A stretch of DNA of 64,000 nucleotides from Tenacibaculum holothuriorum. GTDB lineage: Bacteria; Bacteroidota; Bacteroidia; Flavobacteriales; Flavobacteriaceae. The stretch covers positions 372,001-436,000 of the forward strand of contig NZ_LAPZ01000001.1 in assembly GCF_002120225.1 (NCBI RefSeq). The letters run 5' to 3'. Shown in pieces: positions 1-8,103 of the stretch. Position numbers and translations under genes: made by a program. Numbering within the stretch: the stretch's first letter is position 1; each line of letters opens with the position of its first letter. The notes beneath the pieces are model-generated. The model saw nothing but the letters and a program-made list of their open reading frames with translations. It was not told the DNA's origin and made no database searches.

Positions 1-33
1 ACTGATAACATTCTTTATTTTTTAAATTCGGTG

Positions 34-41
34 CAAAAGTA
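34..41 (-). promoter_or_regulatory. Leftward -7 promoter box at the window edge
   Basis: On the minus strand this reads TACTTTTG, an exact match to the Bacteroidota -7 consensus TAnnTTTG. It fires left, out of the window, so its gene is not visible. Together with the rightward gene at 188 it makes the first 187 bases a divergent intergenic region; nothing else was recognised there. Confidence 0.45.
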
Positions 42-187
42 AAAAAACTAAATACTTTTTAAGAATTTGCACACAAATATTTAACATATTACATTTGGGC
101 TTTTATAATTCTTTTAACAACGCGTTAACATCAAGATTATAAGGAGATATCTATTTTTGAACATTGAGCTAAACTCATGTATATTGA

Positions 188-1549
188 ATGATAAGATACG
201 TTTTACCTCTCATATTATTAACGTTTATTGGTTGTAACTCTAAGCAAAAGGAGAATTACACTTATTTTGGCGGAAAAATAATTAACCCAAAATCTAAGTT
301 TGTAGTTCTTACAAATCATAACAATTTTGCAGATACAATTCCTTTAAAAGACGATCATAGCTTTTTAGGTAAATATAAAGACATAAAAGAAGGTTTATAT
401 TACTTTAAGCATGGTCCTGAGCATCAGTATGTTTATATTCAACCACAAGACAGTATTTTACTACGTTTAAATACTTGGGGAGTTTTCGATGAATCTTTAG
501 TTTTTAGTGGTTCAAATGCGCAAAGAAATAATGCTTTAATTGAAGTATTTTTAGAAAATGAAGAAGACCTTAAAAAGTTTTATCAGTTTAAAGGATTAAA
601 CTCTAAAGATTACAAAAAAGCATTTGATTCTATCATAAGTCTTAAAAAAGATAAATTAGCTTCTTATATAGATCAAAATGAAGACGAATCTGAACGTTTT
701 TTAAGTTTATTAGAAATAGCTCTCACCTATCAAGCATATACTAAATTAGAGCAATATGCTATTAATAATGCTACGCATCATAAAAAAGATTCATTAAATA
801 ATAATTACTTTAATTATAAAGAAAACATTAATACCTCTCTAGATTCATTAATGTTCTTCTATCCTTATAATGAATATGTAATTACAAGTTTATACAACGA
901 CGTACATCAAAAAGGAATTAAACATAATACTGAAGCTTTTGTAATTGAACTATTAAATAATATTGGAAGTAAAATAAAAGATGAAAAAGTGAAAAATAGG
1001 CTTTTATTTAATTCTACTATTAAACATTTCTTTACCGAAACTTGTCATCGTTCTAACAAAAAAGTTTTGTATACTTTTTTTAAACTAAGTTCTGATATTG
1101 ATAATAAAAAAGAAATTCAGCGGTTAATTAACGATACCAAGCATGTTACTAAAGGAGATAAATTGCCTTCATTTAATTTAGTAGATGCTACAGGTGAAAT
1201 GATTGAAGCTTCTAACTTAGTAAAAGGTAAAAAAACCGTTTTATACTTTAGAAATCATAAATCTACTTCAGATGAATGGGTTGCTTCTAGAATAAAATAT
1301 CTTCAAAAGAAAAACCCTAATATCAACTTCTTAATAGTTAATTCTTGTAAAAAATCTAAAAATTGTTTTACAAAAAATATCGATATTAAAGGGCAACTTA
1401 GATTAGCTGACGATAGTAAAGCAAAAGAATTTTTAACTAGTAAATTTTCTCGTTTAATTTTAGTAGATGAAAATGGAATTGTAAAAAACGGGTATAGTAG
1501 TTTATCTTCTGATAAATTAAACCAACAATTAGCTGATTTACAAAAATAA
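188..1549 (+). CDS. Lipoprotein with degenerate thioredoxin-like C-terminal domain
   Basis: A 453-residue envelope lipoprotein: the N-terminus ends in a lipobox (LLTFIGC, Cys16). A beta-rich N-terminal part resembling the region that precedes TlpA domains in Bacteroidota is followed by a mostly helical middle. From about residue 320 there is a TlpA/AhpC-like thioredoxin fold (GDKLPSFNLVDATG, then KTVLYFRNH, and a late LILVDENGIVKNG strand-turn). Where TlpA proteins carry WCxxC the sequence reads RNHKSTSDEW, so the redox cysteines are missing and a disulfide reductase role is unlikely. It stands alone, with no gene close on the same strand. The thioredoxin-fold assignment comes from motif reading; substrate and partner are unknown. 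Confidence 0.65.
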   Translation: MIRYVLPLILLTFIGCNSKQKENYTYFGGKIINPKSKFVVLTNHNNFADTIPLKDDHSFLGKYKDIKEGLYYFKHGPEHQYVYIQPQDSILLRLNTWGVFDESLVFSGSNAQRNNALIEVFLENEEDLKKFYQFKGLNSKDYKKAFDSIISLKKDKLASYIDQNEDESERFLSLLEIALTYQAYTKLEQYAINNATHHKKDSLNNNYFNYKENINTSLDSLMFFYPYNEYVITSLYNDVHQKGIKHNTEAFVIELLNNIGSKIKDEKVKNRLLFNSTIKHFFTETCHRSNKKVLYTFFKLSSDIDNKKEIQRLINDTKHVTKGDKLPSFNLVDATGEMIEASNLVKGKKTVLYFRNHKSTSDEWVASRIKYLQKKNPNINFLIVNSCKKSKNCFTKNIDIKGQLRLADDSKAKEFLTSKFSRLILVDENGIVKNGYSSLSSDKLNQQLADLQK

Positions 1550-1583
1550 CTCATCAAGTAGTTCTTAATCGTTTTATTTACCG

Positions 1584-1591
1584 TACTTTTG
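1584..1591 (+). promoter_or_regulatory. -7 promoter box of the DEAD-box helicase gene
   Basis: TACTTTTG matches TAnnTTTG exactly. Transcription would start near 1598, leaving a leader of about 78 nt, long for this genome. No clear TTTG -33 box lies at the usual distance. Confidence 0.55.
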
Positions 1592-1640
1592 CGCCGTCCA
1601 AAATCTCACTAAGAGATAAATTTAATTAATAAGAGTTCGC

Positions 1641-1674
1641 AGAGGGGCATCTGTGAGTTCTGAAAAATTCACAG
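1641..1674 (+). promoter_or_regulatory. Structured leader in front of the helicase start codon
   Basis: CTGTGA (1651-1656) and TCACAG (1669-1674) form a perfect 6-bp stem, extendable by one G-T pair, that ends one base before the ATG. An overlapping alternative pairs CAGA (1640-1643) with TCTG (1650-1653). A purine-rich AGAGGGG at 1641-1647 sits in the alternative hairpin. The two pairings exclude each other. A role in helicase autoregulation or cold response is inference. Confidence 0.4.
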
Positions 1675-1675
1675 C

Positions 1676-3463
1676 ATGTCGACATTTTTAGAATTAGGTT
1701 TAAAAGAACCTATCACTAGAGCGTTAGTAGACTTAGGTTACGAAACGCCAACTGTTATTCAACAAAAAGCAATTCCACAAATAATTTCTTCAGAAGAAGA
1801 TTTAAAAGCTTTCGCACAAACTGGTACTGGTAAAACAGCAGCTTTTAGCTTACCTATTATTGAGTTAGCAGATCAAACAAATGTAAATACTCAAGCAATT
1901 ATTTTATCGCCAACAAGAGAGTTAGCAGTTCAAATTGGTAAAAACATAGAACAATTTTCTAAGTATTTACCTAACTTAAAAACTGTAACTGTTTATGGTG
2001 GTGCTAATATCGATGAGCAAATAAGAAAGCTTAAAAGAGGTGCACAAATAGTTGTGGGTACTCCTGGTAGAACAGTTGATTTAATTAAAAGAAGAGCTTT
2101 AAAATTGGGTAATGTTCGATGGTTGGTTTTAGATGAAGCTGATGAAATGCTGAACATGGGATTCAAAGATGAATTAGACCAAGTTTTAGAAGCAACTCCA
2201 GATAGCAAGCAGACTTTATTATTCTCTGCTACATTCCCAAAGGAAGTTGAAGCAATTGCGAATAATTATATGACGCAACCGGTAGAAATTACTTCTGGTC
2301 AGAAAAACCAAGGTTCAGATAACGTAAGTCACGAATATTATTTAGTAAACGAAAGAACTCGTTATCCTGCTTTAAAAAGAGTTGCCGATTTAAATCCTAA
2401 TATTTACGCAATTGTTTTCTGTAGAACTCGTAGAGAAACTCAAGAAGTTGCTAATAATTTAATTAGAGACGGATATAATGCAGATGCTCTACATGGAGAT
2501 TTATCGCAAGCACAACGTGATTCTGTTATGGAGAAATTCCGTAAGAAGAATATTCAAATTTTAGTGGCTACAGATGTTGCTGCTCGTGGTTTAGATGTAA
2601 ATAACTTAACACACGTAATTAACCATAAATTACCAGATCAAATTGAAAATTACAACCACCGTAGTGGTAGAACAGGTAGAGCTGGTAACAAAGGAGTTTC
2701 TATTGCTTTGGTTACTAAAAAAGAACAAGGTAGATTACGACCTATCGAAAGAATATTAAAAAAGAAGTTTGAGCAAACTCCTGTTCCTTCAGGAAAAGAA
2801 ATTTGCGAAAATCAATTATTCCACTTAATCGATAAAGTAAAAAATACAGAAGTTAACACAACTCAAATAGAAGGATTTTTACCTAATATTTATGAGAAGT
2901 TAGAAGATTTATCGAGAGAAGAATTAATTCAGAAGTTCGTTTCTTTAGAATTTAACACCTTCTTATCGTACTATGAAAATGCACCAGATTTAAATGATTT
3001 AGGTTCGAGAGATAATTCAAGAGGACGTTCTACAGCTGAGAACATGACTCGTTTCTTTATTAATATTGGTAGAAAAGATCGTTTAAATCCAGCCAAATTA
3101 ATTGGAGTTATCAACGATCAAAACATTGGAGATAAAATTGAAATCGGAGCTATTGATATTTTAGACACCTTCTCTTTCTTTGAAATTGACAAGAATTTTG
3201 AAGCTGAAACTTTAGCTGCTTTCGAACAAAACAAACCTGAATTTAGTGGTAGAAAAGTAAATGTAGAAATTACTAAGTCTGACAGAAGATCAGGTGGCGG
3301 TGGTCGTCGTAGAAGAAGAGGTCCTGGAGGAGATAGAAGAAGCGACAACAACAGCCCAAGTAAAGGTTTTGGAAGAAGAAGACGTAGTGATTCTAATTCA
3401 AACTCAAGTTCTCAAAAAGGAAAAAAAGTAGAAAACTTTAGTAGAAGACGTAGACGTAGATAG
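1676..3463 (+). CDS. DEAD-box ATP-dependent RNA helicase, DeaD/CsdA-like
   Basis: Unwinds RNA duplexes using ATP; long DEAD-box proteins of this type act in ribosome assembly, mRNA decay and cold adaptation. All core motifs are present: AQTGTGKTAA (about 47-56), PTRELA (79-84), TPGR (129-132), DEAD (153-156), SAT (184-186), and HRSGRTGRAG in the second RecA domain. Residues about 470-550 look like a DbpA-type RNA-binding domain. The tail from about 553 is rich in Arg, Gly, Ser and Asn (RRSGGGGRRRRRG), typical of unspecific RNA binding. At 595 aa it is in the DeaD size range and much longer than the second DEAD-box gene here (6558-7676). A strong hairpin follows the stop. Confidence 0.93.
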   Translation: MSTFLELGLKEPITRALVDLGYETPTVIQQKAIPQIISSEEDLKAFAQTGTGKTAAFSLPIIELADQTNVNTQAIILSPTRELAVQIGKNIEQFSKYLPNLKTVTVYGGANIDEQIRKLKRGAQIVVGTPGRTVDLIKRRALKLGNVRWLVLDEADEMLNMGFKDELDQVLEATPDSKQTLLFSATFPKEVEAIANNYMTQPVEITSGQKNQGSDNVSHEYYLVNERTRYPALKRVADLNPNIYAIVFCRTRRETQEVANNLIRDGYNADALHGDLSQAQRDSVMEKFRKKNIQILVATDVAARGLDVNNLTHVINHKLPDQIENYNHRSGRTGRAGNKGVSIALVTKKEQGRLRPIERILKKKFEQTPVPSGKEICENQLFHLIDKVKNTEVNTTQIEGFLPNIYEKLEDLSREELIQKFVSLEFNTFLSYYENAPDLNDLGSRDNSRGRSTAENMTRFFINIGRKDRLNPAKLIGVINDQNIGDKIEIGAIDILDTFSFFEIDKNFEAETLAAFEQNKPEFSGRKVNVEITKSDRRSGGGGRRRRRGPGGDRRSDNNSPSKGFGRRRRSDSNSNSSSQKGKKVENFSRRRRRR

Positions 3464-3488
3464 TTTTCTTTTTAAATAAGATTTATAA

Positions 3489-3521
3489 ATATCGATTAGG
3501 ATTTTCTAATCGATATTTTAT
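3489..3521 (+). terminator. Rho-independent terminator of the helicase gene
   Basis: An 11-bp perfect stem (ATATCGATTAG, 3489-3499, with CTAATCGATAT, 3506-3516), a 6-nt loop and a T-rich tail. The T tail runs into the -7 box of the next gene, so terminator and promoter share bases. Confidence 0.8.
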
Positions 3522-3526
3522 TTTTG
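3519..3526 (+). promoter_or_regulatory. -7 promoter box of the PagL-like gene
   Basis: TATTTTTG matches TAnnTTTG, 18 nt upstream of the ATG at 3544. It overlaps the T-run of the preceding terminator. Confidence 0.45.
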
Positions 3527-3543
3527 CAACATTATTAAATGTT

Positions 3544-4176
3544 ATGAAACAACTTCTTTCAATTTTATTCTTTCTTATTGTATTCTCAATGAATGCTCAA
3601 GAAAAAAGTAAGTTAATTCCGTACAAAATTGGAGTTTTATATAACTACGGAAATGAAGAAAACTTCCTTTTTAACGATAAAGATTATTACTATACAACGA
3701 ATACTATCAAAGCGCAACTATTTTATAAACTCACCCAGTTTAATAATTTTAAAGTTGATTTAATTTTTCAACCTCAAGTACAATTTTTAAAACATCAGTT
3801 ATTAAATATTCACTTTGTACAACCTGAAGAAGAAAATTACTTGCTGAAAAGAGAAACTTATGCTTTGCTAAAAAGCATGAACTTATACTCTTTTGAAACA
3901 GCTTTAAGTATTCGAAGAACGCTATTAAAAAAACTCGACATACAATTTTCTGTAGGATTAGGGCTATCATACATTGATACACCAACAGAAAGATTAGCTA
4001 AAGGTTTTACTTTTATAGAGAACTTTTCTTTAGGTTTTAACTACAAAACAAGTGCTAAAACAAATATTTATTTAGGAAGTAATTTTGGACATGTATCTAA
4101 CTTTAACTTTGCAAACCCTAATAGTGGATACAACATTTTAGGAATGGAAGTTGGTATTGCTTATCAACTAAAATAA
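3544..4176 (+). CDS. PagL-like acyloxyacyl hydrolase (putative lipid A 3-O-deacylase), outer-membrane barrel
   Basis: 210 aa with a Sec signal peptide (cut after about MNAQ, residue 19) and alternating hydrophobic strands typical of a small outer-membrane beta-barrel. The C-terminal GHVSNFNFANPNSGYN resembles the PagL active-site signature H-x-S-N...P-N-x-G: His183 and Ser185 sit where the catalytic His and Ser lie. The position of the catalytic Glu, twelve residues after the Ser, is Asn197, so the triad is incomplete or differently completed. If active it would remove the 3-O acyl chain of lipid A. It has its own promoter and terminator and is a single-gene unit. The family call is moderately secure, the activity less so. 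Confidence 0.6.
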   Translation: MKQLLSILFFLIVFSMNAQEKSKLIPYKIGVLYNYGNEENFLFNDKDYYYTTNTIKAQLFYKLTQFNNFKVDLIFQPQVQFLKHQLLNIHFVQPEEENYLLKRETYALLKSMNLYSFETALSIRRTLLKKLDIQFSVGLGLSYIDTPTERLAKGFTFIENFSLGFNYKTSAKTNIYLGSNFGHVSNFNFANPNSGYNILGMEVGIAYQLK

Positions 4177-4177
4177 A

Positions 4178-4207
4178 AAAGGCCCAAGTTTCACTTGAGC
4201 CTTTCTT
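4178..4207 (+). terminator. Rho-independent terminator
   Basis: AAAGGCCCAAG / CTTGAGCCTTT stem with one C-A mismatch and a 5-nt loop, then a T-rich run, directly after the PagL-like gene. No gene was seen in 4208-4326. Confidence 0.75.
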
Positions 4208-4326
4208 TCATCAACTATTAAAAACTAACTAATCACTAACTTAATTGTTAAGCAATCACTTATAAGACGATGTTTAACCAAGTTAGTTACGCTAATTAAT
4301 AATCTTTAACAATTTTTTAAGAGCAT

Positions 4327-4881
4327 TTATTTAATTCTCAACTTTTGTCCCACTTTAATCATATTAGAATTTAAACTATTTAACTTTTTTAAAGCCGCCA
4401 CAGATATATTATGTTTTCTAGCTATACTAAATAAAGTATCACCATTTTTTATTTTATAAACTGATACTGATCTCGATTCTTCTTTAACATCGTTCTTCTT
4501 CACAGAACTTTTCTTCTGTATTTTTTCTTCTTTATAACCAACAACTATCTCCTGCCCTACTTCAATTGTATCAAAATCTTCTAAACTATTTAATCTGTAT
4601 AATTGTGCTAAGTTTAAATTATACTTTCTAGCTATAATACTTAAGGTTTCACCTTTTGATACTGTATGAGTAATTGTAGGATCATATTCTACAACCTTTT
4701 TTGGTTTCTTTGCTGCTTTTGTTGGTTTTTCAGTAACAACATCACCTGTAATTAAATTCATATAAGCTTCTTTTCCTTCTAACAATATTGTATCCCAGCC
4801 TTCTGGCAACTCTTTTTTTTGAGAAAATAAAACAAGATTAATGAAAAAGAACACTAAAATTAAAATTCGATTTTTTGCCAT
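4327..4881 (-). CDS. Exported protein with WW-like motif and two LysM domains
   Basis: 184 aa. A signal peptide ends near LVLFSQ (residue 21). Two LysM repeats, which bind N-acetylglucosamine polymers such as peptidoglycan, occupy about residues 72-117 (HTVSKGETLSIIARKYNL) and 139-184 (YKIKNGDTLFSIARKHNI), separated by a lysine-rich linker. Between the signal peptide and the first LysM, residues 25-53 run LPEGW, then G36, Y40-x-N42, T45 and P53, with the spacing of a WW domain; the second Trp of WW domains is Thr50 here. No catalytic domain is present, so it is probably a periplasmic or cell-wall scaffold protein. A -7 box lies 20 bases upstream of the ATG. Confidence 0.8.
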   Translation of the reverse strand: MAKNRILILVFFFINLVLFSQKKELPEGWDTILLEGKEAYMNLITGDVVTEKPTKAAKKPKKVVEYDPTITHTVSKGETLSIIARKYNLNLAQLYRLNSLEDFDTIEVGQEIVVGYKEEKIQKKSSVKKNDVKEESRSVSVYKIKNGDTLFSIARKHNISVAALKKLNSLNSNMIKVGQKLRIK

Positions 4882-4900
4882 GATTCGTTAAATTTCCTAT

Positions 4901-4908
4901 CAAATATA
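4901..4908 (-). promoter_or_regulatory. -7 promoter box of the LysM gene
   Basis: Minus strand TATATTTG, an exact TAnnTTTG match, giving a leader of about 13 nt. Confidence 0.55.
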
Positions 4909-4996
4909 TAAATCTTTACAGCAGTAAAAAACCTTTTACTTTGATTCATTGTAGTTTATTATTAAATTAGATACCTACTAACTCAACTTTTTAACT

Positions 4997-5431
4997 ATGA
5001 CAAACACTAACAAACCTTCAGTTTTATTTTGGATAATTGGTGTTGTAGCTCTCTTATGGAATGCCATGGGAGTAAATGCTTACATTCAACAAGCCTATAA
5101 AACAGATGCTTTTAAAGCTATGTATCCTGACAAAGAAGTTTTAGAAATGGTTCTAAATACTCCTTCTTGGGTTATGGCAGCTTTTGCTATTGCCGTTTTT
5201 GGTGGAACGTTAGGCTGTATTTTCTTATTATTAAGAAAGAAAATAGCAACTCCTATCTTTCTTTTGTCTTTAATAGGGATTATAGTTCAAATGTTCTATA
5301 ATTTATTTATTAGTAAAGCATTAGAAGTTTATGGACCAGGAGCAGTAATTATGCCTATAATGGTATTAGCCTTAGGACTATTTTTATATTTCTATTCTAA
5401 AAAAGTAACTCAAAAAGGGTGGCTTTCATAA
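4997..5431 (+). CDS. Small four-helix membrane protein, function unknown
   Basis: 144 aa with four hydrophobic segments at about residues 9-29, 55-78, 83-103 and 113-133, and short polar ends. Relatives in Flavobacteriia are often labelled 'sugar transporter' without biochemical support; I see no motif that supports transport of any substrate. A conserved-looking WNxxGVxAY in the first helix marks the family. It is flanked by a divergent LysM gene and a bidirectional terminator, so it is transcribed alone. Confidence 0.75.
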   Translation: MTNTNKPSVLFWIIGVVALLWNAMGVNAYIQQAYKTDAFKAMYPDKEVLEMVLNTPSWVMAAFAIAVFGGTLGCIFLLLRKKIATPIFLLSLIGIIVQMFYNLFISKALEVYGPGAVIMPIMVLALGLFLYFYSKKVTQKGWLS

Positions 5432-5439
5432 ACTAAATA

Positions 5440-5471
5440 AAAAAAGCTGATGTAAAAACATCAGCTTTTTT
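5440..5471. terminator. Bidirectional Rho-independent terminator
   Basis: Stem AAAAAGCTGATG / CATCAGCTTTTT with a TAAAAA loop, A-rich on one side and T-rich on the other, between convergent genes; it touches the stop codon of the MaoC gene. Confidence 0.85.
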
Positions 5472-5937
5472 ATTCTATTAAGACAAAAATGAATTCTGCT
5501 ATACACGCAGGTTTTTCTTGCCCTTTAATTTCTACCAAACAATCTATTGTTAATTTTTTTCCTTTGGAAAAATCTTCAATATTTTTAAGTGAACTTTTTA
5601 ATCGTAATTGGCTATTTACGGGTACCGAATTTGGAAAACGAACTTTGTTTAATCCGTAATTCAATCCCATTTTTACACTTTTAACTTCAATTACGTTCGC
5701 TATCAATTCCGATAGCATTGAAACCGACATAAAACCATGAGCTATAGTAGTTTTTGTTGGTGAGTACTTTGCAGCCTTTTCTTCATCAACATGAATCCAT
5801 TGTTTATCTAATGTTGCATTAGCAAAATCGTTAATCATGGTCTGAGTTATAGTAAACCACTCTCCTACTGGTAAATCTTTACCTACTAAATTATCTAACT
5901 CACTAAGGTTATTTAACACTAATTTTTCCATAAACAT
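5470..5937 (-). CDS. MaoC-like (R)-specific enoyl hydratase / dehydratase
   Basis: 155 aa single hot-dog domain of the MaoC type, which hydrates 2-enoyl-CoA thioesters. The hydratase signature is clear: FANATLDKQWIHVDEEKA (about 49-66) with the catalytic Asp, followed by TTIAHGFMSVSML containing the His. The first Met at 5937 directly follows the stop of the next upstream gene; a second Met two codons in (5931) may be the true start. It is the last gene of a minus-strand run (helicase, TRIC-like, MaoC) with 0-1 nt spacing, so it is probably co-transcribed, although the products share no obvious pathway. The acyl-CoA substrate cannot be read from sequence. Confidence 0.88.
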   Translation of the reverse strand: MFMEKLVLNNLSELDNLVGKDLPVGEWFTITQTMINDFANATLDKQWIHVDEEKAAKYSPTKTTIAHGFMSVSMLSELIANVIEVKSVKMGLNYGLNKVRFPNSVPVNSQLRLKSSLKNIEDFSKGKKLTIDCLVEIKGQEKPACIAEFIFVLIE

Positions 5938-6558
5938 TTATTTTCCTAAAACATCATTTTTAATTTTCGGTAGCTCTAATTCATATACAACTGCTACAGT
6001 TCTAATGGTTACAATTACTAAAGCAGCTAATATAAATTGTAAATCGGCATTTAATTGTAGTTGATCTAATAATAAATATACAACTCCACCCGCTAAACAT
6101 GCCGAAGCATAAATTTCTTTTTTAAATATTAAAGGAACTCTACGAGTTAACACATCTCTTATAACGCCTCCAAAAACTGCGGAAACCATTCCCATTACTA
6201 AAGCTACGAATGGATGTAATTCATAGTTTAATCCTTTTTGTAAACCTAATAATGTAAATACGCTAATACCAATTGTATCGAATAAAAACATGGTTTTTCT
6301 CAGAGGAGCTATTTTACTTTTGAACAGAAATGTCACTAAAACTGCTGATAAAATTGTCCATATATAATTAATGTCTCCAATCCAATTTATAGGATGTGCA
6401 TTAATTAACACATCACGTATCATTCCACCACCTACCGCAGTAACAAAAGCTATTATTATAACTCCAAAAACATCAAAGTCTTTTTTAATAGCAACCAAGG
6501 CTCCGCTTATAGCAAAAGCAAAAGTCCCTGCAATATCTATGGCGTAAATAATACTCAT
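5938..6558 (-). CDS. UPF0126 / TRIC-type membrane channel protein (YicG-like)
   Basis: 206 aa with about seven hydrophobic segments arranged as two homologous halves. Each half carries the family's glycine-rich kink: TAVGGGMIRDVL (about 41-52) and SAVFGGVIRDVL (about 126-137). Family structures show a trimeric cation-conducting fold; some members are annotated as glycine transporters. Start and stop codons are shared or abut with the genes on both sides (ATG overlaps the helicase stop by 1 nt), so it lies inside a tight operon. The transported ion or solute is not evident. Confidence 0.85.
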   Translation of the reverse strand: MSIIYAIDIAGTFAFAISGALVAIKKDFDVFGVIIIAFVTAVGGGMIRDVLINAHPINWIGDINYIWTILSAVLVTFLFKSKIAPLRKTMFLFDTIGISVFTLLGLQKGLNYELHPFVALVMGMVSAVFGGVIRDVLTRRVPLIFKKEIYASACLAGGVVYLLLDQLQLNADLQFILAALVIVTIRTVAVVYELELPKIKNDVLGK

Positions 6559-7676
6559 TAAATAGTAATTTCTGACAAGTTTATTTGCAATGACTTTTCA
6601 ACTTCTTTAACCTTGTTTCTTTCGTTTTCAAGAATTAAAGATAACGACACTCCTCTTTTTCCTGCTCTTGCTGTTCTTCCACTTCTATGTGTGTAATATT
6701 CTAATTTTTCTGGTAATTGATGATGCAATACAAAACCTAAATCTTTTACATCAATTCCTCTTGCTGCAACATCTGTTGATACTAATACTTGTAAACTTTC
6801 ATTTTTAAAAGCACGCATTACCTTATCTCTTTCTTTTTGCTGCATATCACCCTCTAAAGCTTCAACTGAAAAACCTTCTTCTTGTAATTCTTTCGTTAAC
6901 TTTTTAGCTCCAGCTTTCGTTCTACAGAAAATAATTCCTCTTTCTGAATGTCTTTTCTCTAAAAACTTAACAATTACATCTAACTTTTCTTGAATGGTAG
7001 TTTGAACAAACTGATGCGTAATATTAGCATTTACTAAGGCATTTTTATTTACTTCAATTTGTTTTGCTGAAGCATTCATATATTTATTAATAATACTTCT
7101 AATTTCATCGGGCATAGTTGCTGAAAACAGCCATGTTTTTCTTGATCCAGACGTGTATTTTAAAATTCTATTCAATTCAAGTTTGAACCCCATACTCAAC
7201 ATTTCATCTGCTTCATCTAAAACTAACGTGTGAATGTTTTTTAAATCAACCTCTCCTCTTTCAATTAAATCTATTAATCTGCCTGGAGTTGCCACCACAA
7301 TATGAGTAGTTCTTTTTAAATTCTTGATTTGTCGATCAATCTTTTCTCCTCCATAAACAGCTTCAACAAAAATTTTATCATCTACATATTTAGTAAACTT
7401 AAATAATTGCTTTTTAATTTGCTGAACCAATTCTCTTGTTGGAGATAAAATTAATGCTTGAATTTGATCTTTCTTCGGATTAATTTTGTGTAAAATTGGT
7501 AACCCATAAGCGGCAGTTTTACCAGTACCAGTTTGAGCCAATCCAATAAAATCTGAATTATTTTCAAGTAAATACGGTATCGCTTCTTGTTGTACCTCTG
7601 TAGGAGTTTTAATTCCTAACTCTTTCAATCCTTTTATGTATTCTTTTCGTACTCCTAAATCGGTAAATGTTGTCAT
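6558..7676 (-). CDS. DEAD-box RNA helicase, short form (RhlE/SrmB-like)
   Basis: 372 aa, essentially only the two RecA-like domains. Motifs: Q-motif LKELGIKTPTEVQQEAIP, QTGTGKTAA (motif I), PTREL, TPGRL, DEAD, SAT, RGIDV and HRSGRTARAG. It lacks the C-terminal RNA-binding domain and Arg-rich tail of the 595-residue paralogue at 1676-3463, so target choice is probably less specific or partner-dependent. It has its own -7 box although the thioesterase gene ends only 33 bases upstream. Role inferred: RNA remodelling in ribosome biogenesis or mRNA turnover. Confidence 0.92.
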   Translation of the reverse strand: MTTFTDLGVRKEYIKGLKELGIKTPTEVQQEAIPYLLENNSDFIGLAQTGTGKTAAYGLPILHKINPKKDQIQALILSPTRELVQQIKKQLFKFTKYVDDKIFVEAVYGGEKIDRQIKNLKRTTHIVVATPGRLIDLIERGEVDLKNIHTLVLDEADEMLSMGFKLELNRILKYTSGSRKTWLFSATMPDEIRSIINKYMNASAKQIEVNKNALVNANITHQFVQTTIQEKLDVIVKFLEKRHSERGIIFCRTKAGAKKLTKELQEEGFSVEALEGDMQQKERDKVMRAFKNESLQVLVSTDVAARGIDVKDLGFVLHHQLPEKLEYYTHRSGRTARAGKRGVSLSLILENERNKVKEVEKSLQINLSEITI

Positions 7677-7694
7677 TTCAAAATTTTATAAGGG

Positions 7695-7702
7695 CAAAGA
7701 TA
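7695..7702 (-). promoter_or_regulatory. -7 promoter box of the short helicase operon
   Basis: Minus strand TATCTTTG, an exact TAnnTTTG match, about 18 bases upstream of the ATG, in the 33-base gap after the thioesterase gene. It would start the helicase-TRIC-MaoC unit. Confidence 0.5.
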
Positions 7703-7709
7703 GGAGTAT

Positions 7710-8099
7710 TTAAGGCAATAATAACTTTTTAATTTCTTCAGTAATTCGTTTAGGTCTATGCGATTTAGCATCTAACAAACACCAAGTAGTTTTTGCTTTG
7801 GCTAACAAAATTTCTTCTTTAAAAAATTCGACATGACGCTCAGATTTTATTCCTTCGGTAGTACCAACCCAGGTTTTTACAATAACTTCATCATTCAATA
7901 CTGCCTGATTTTTATAGTCTATTTCATGACGAATAACTACCCAAATATAGTCCGTTAATTGCTCTTTATCTTTGGTTAAATAGTTCCAATGCTCTTCGGC
8001 TACATCTTGTACCCATTGTAAATACACCACGTTATTTACGTGATTAAGCATATCTATTTCATTTTCTTTTACTAGTCGTGTTGTTTCATAAACTTCCAT
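7710..8099 (-). CDS. Acyl-CoA thioesterase, 4HBT / YbgC-FcbC type
   Basis: 129 aa hot-dog thioesterase. The N-terminal signature EIDMLNHVNNVVYLQWVQ holds the catalytic Asp (16) and the HVNN turn of the 4-hydroxybenzoyl-CoA thioesterase branch. It hydrolyses acyl-CoA thioesters in the cytoplasm; chain length cannot be told. A TAAGTTTG box ends only four bases before the ATG, so the mRNA may have almost no leader. Confidence 0.88.
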   Translation of the reverse strand: MEVYETTRLVKENEIDMLNHVNNVVYLQWVQDVAEEHWNYLTKDKEQLTDYIWVVIRHEIDYKNQAVLNDEVIVKTWVGTTEGIKSERHVEFFKEEILLAKAKTTWCLLDAKSHRPKRITEEIKKLLLP

Positions 8100-8103
8100 T
8101 TAA

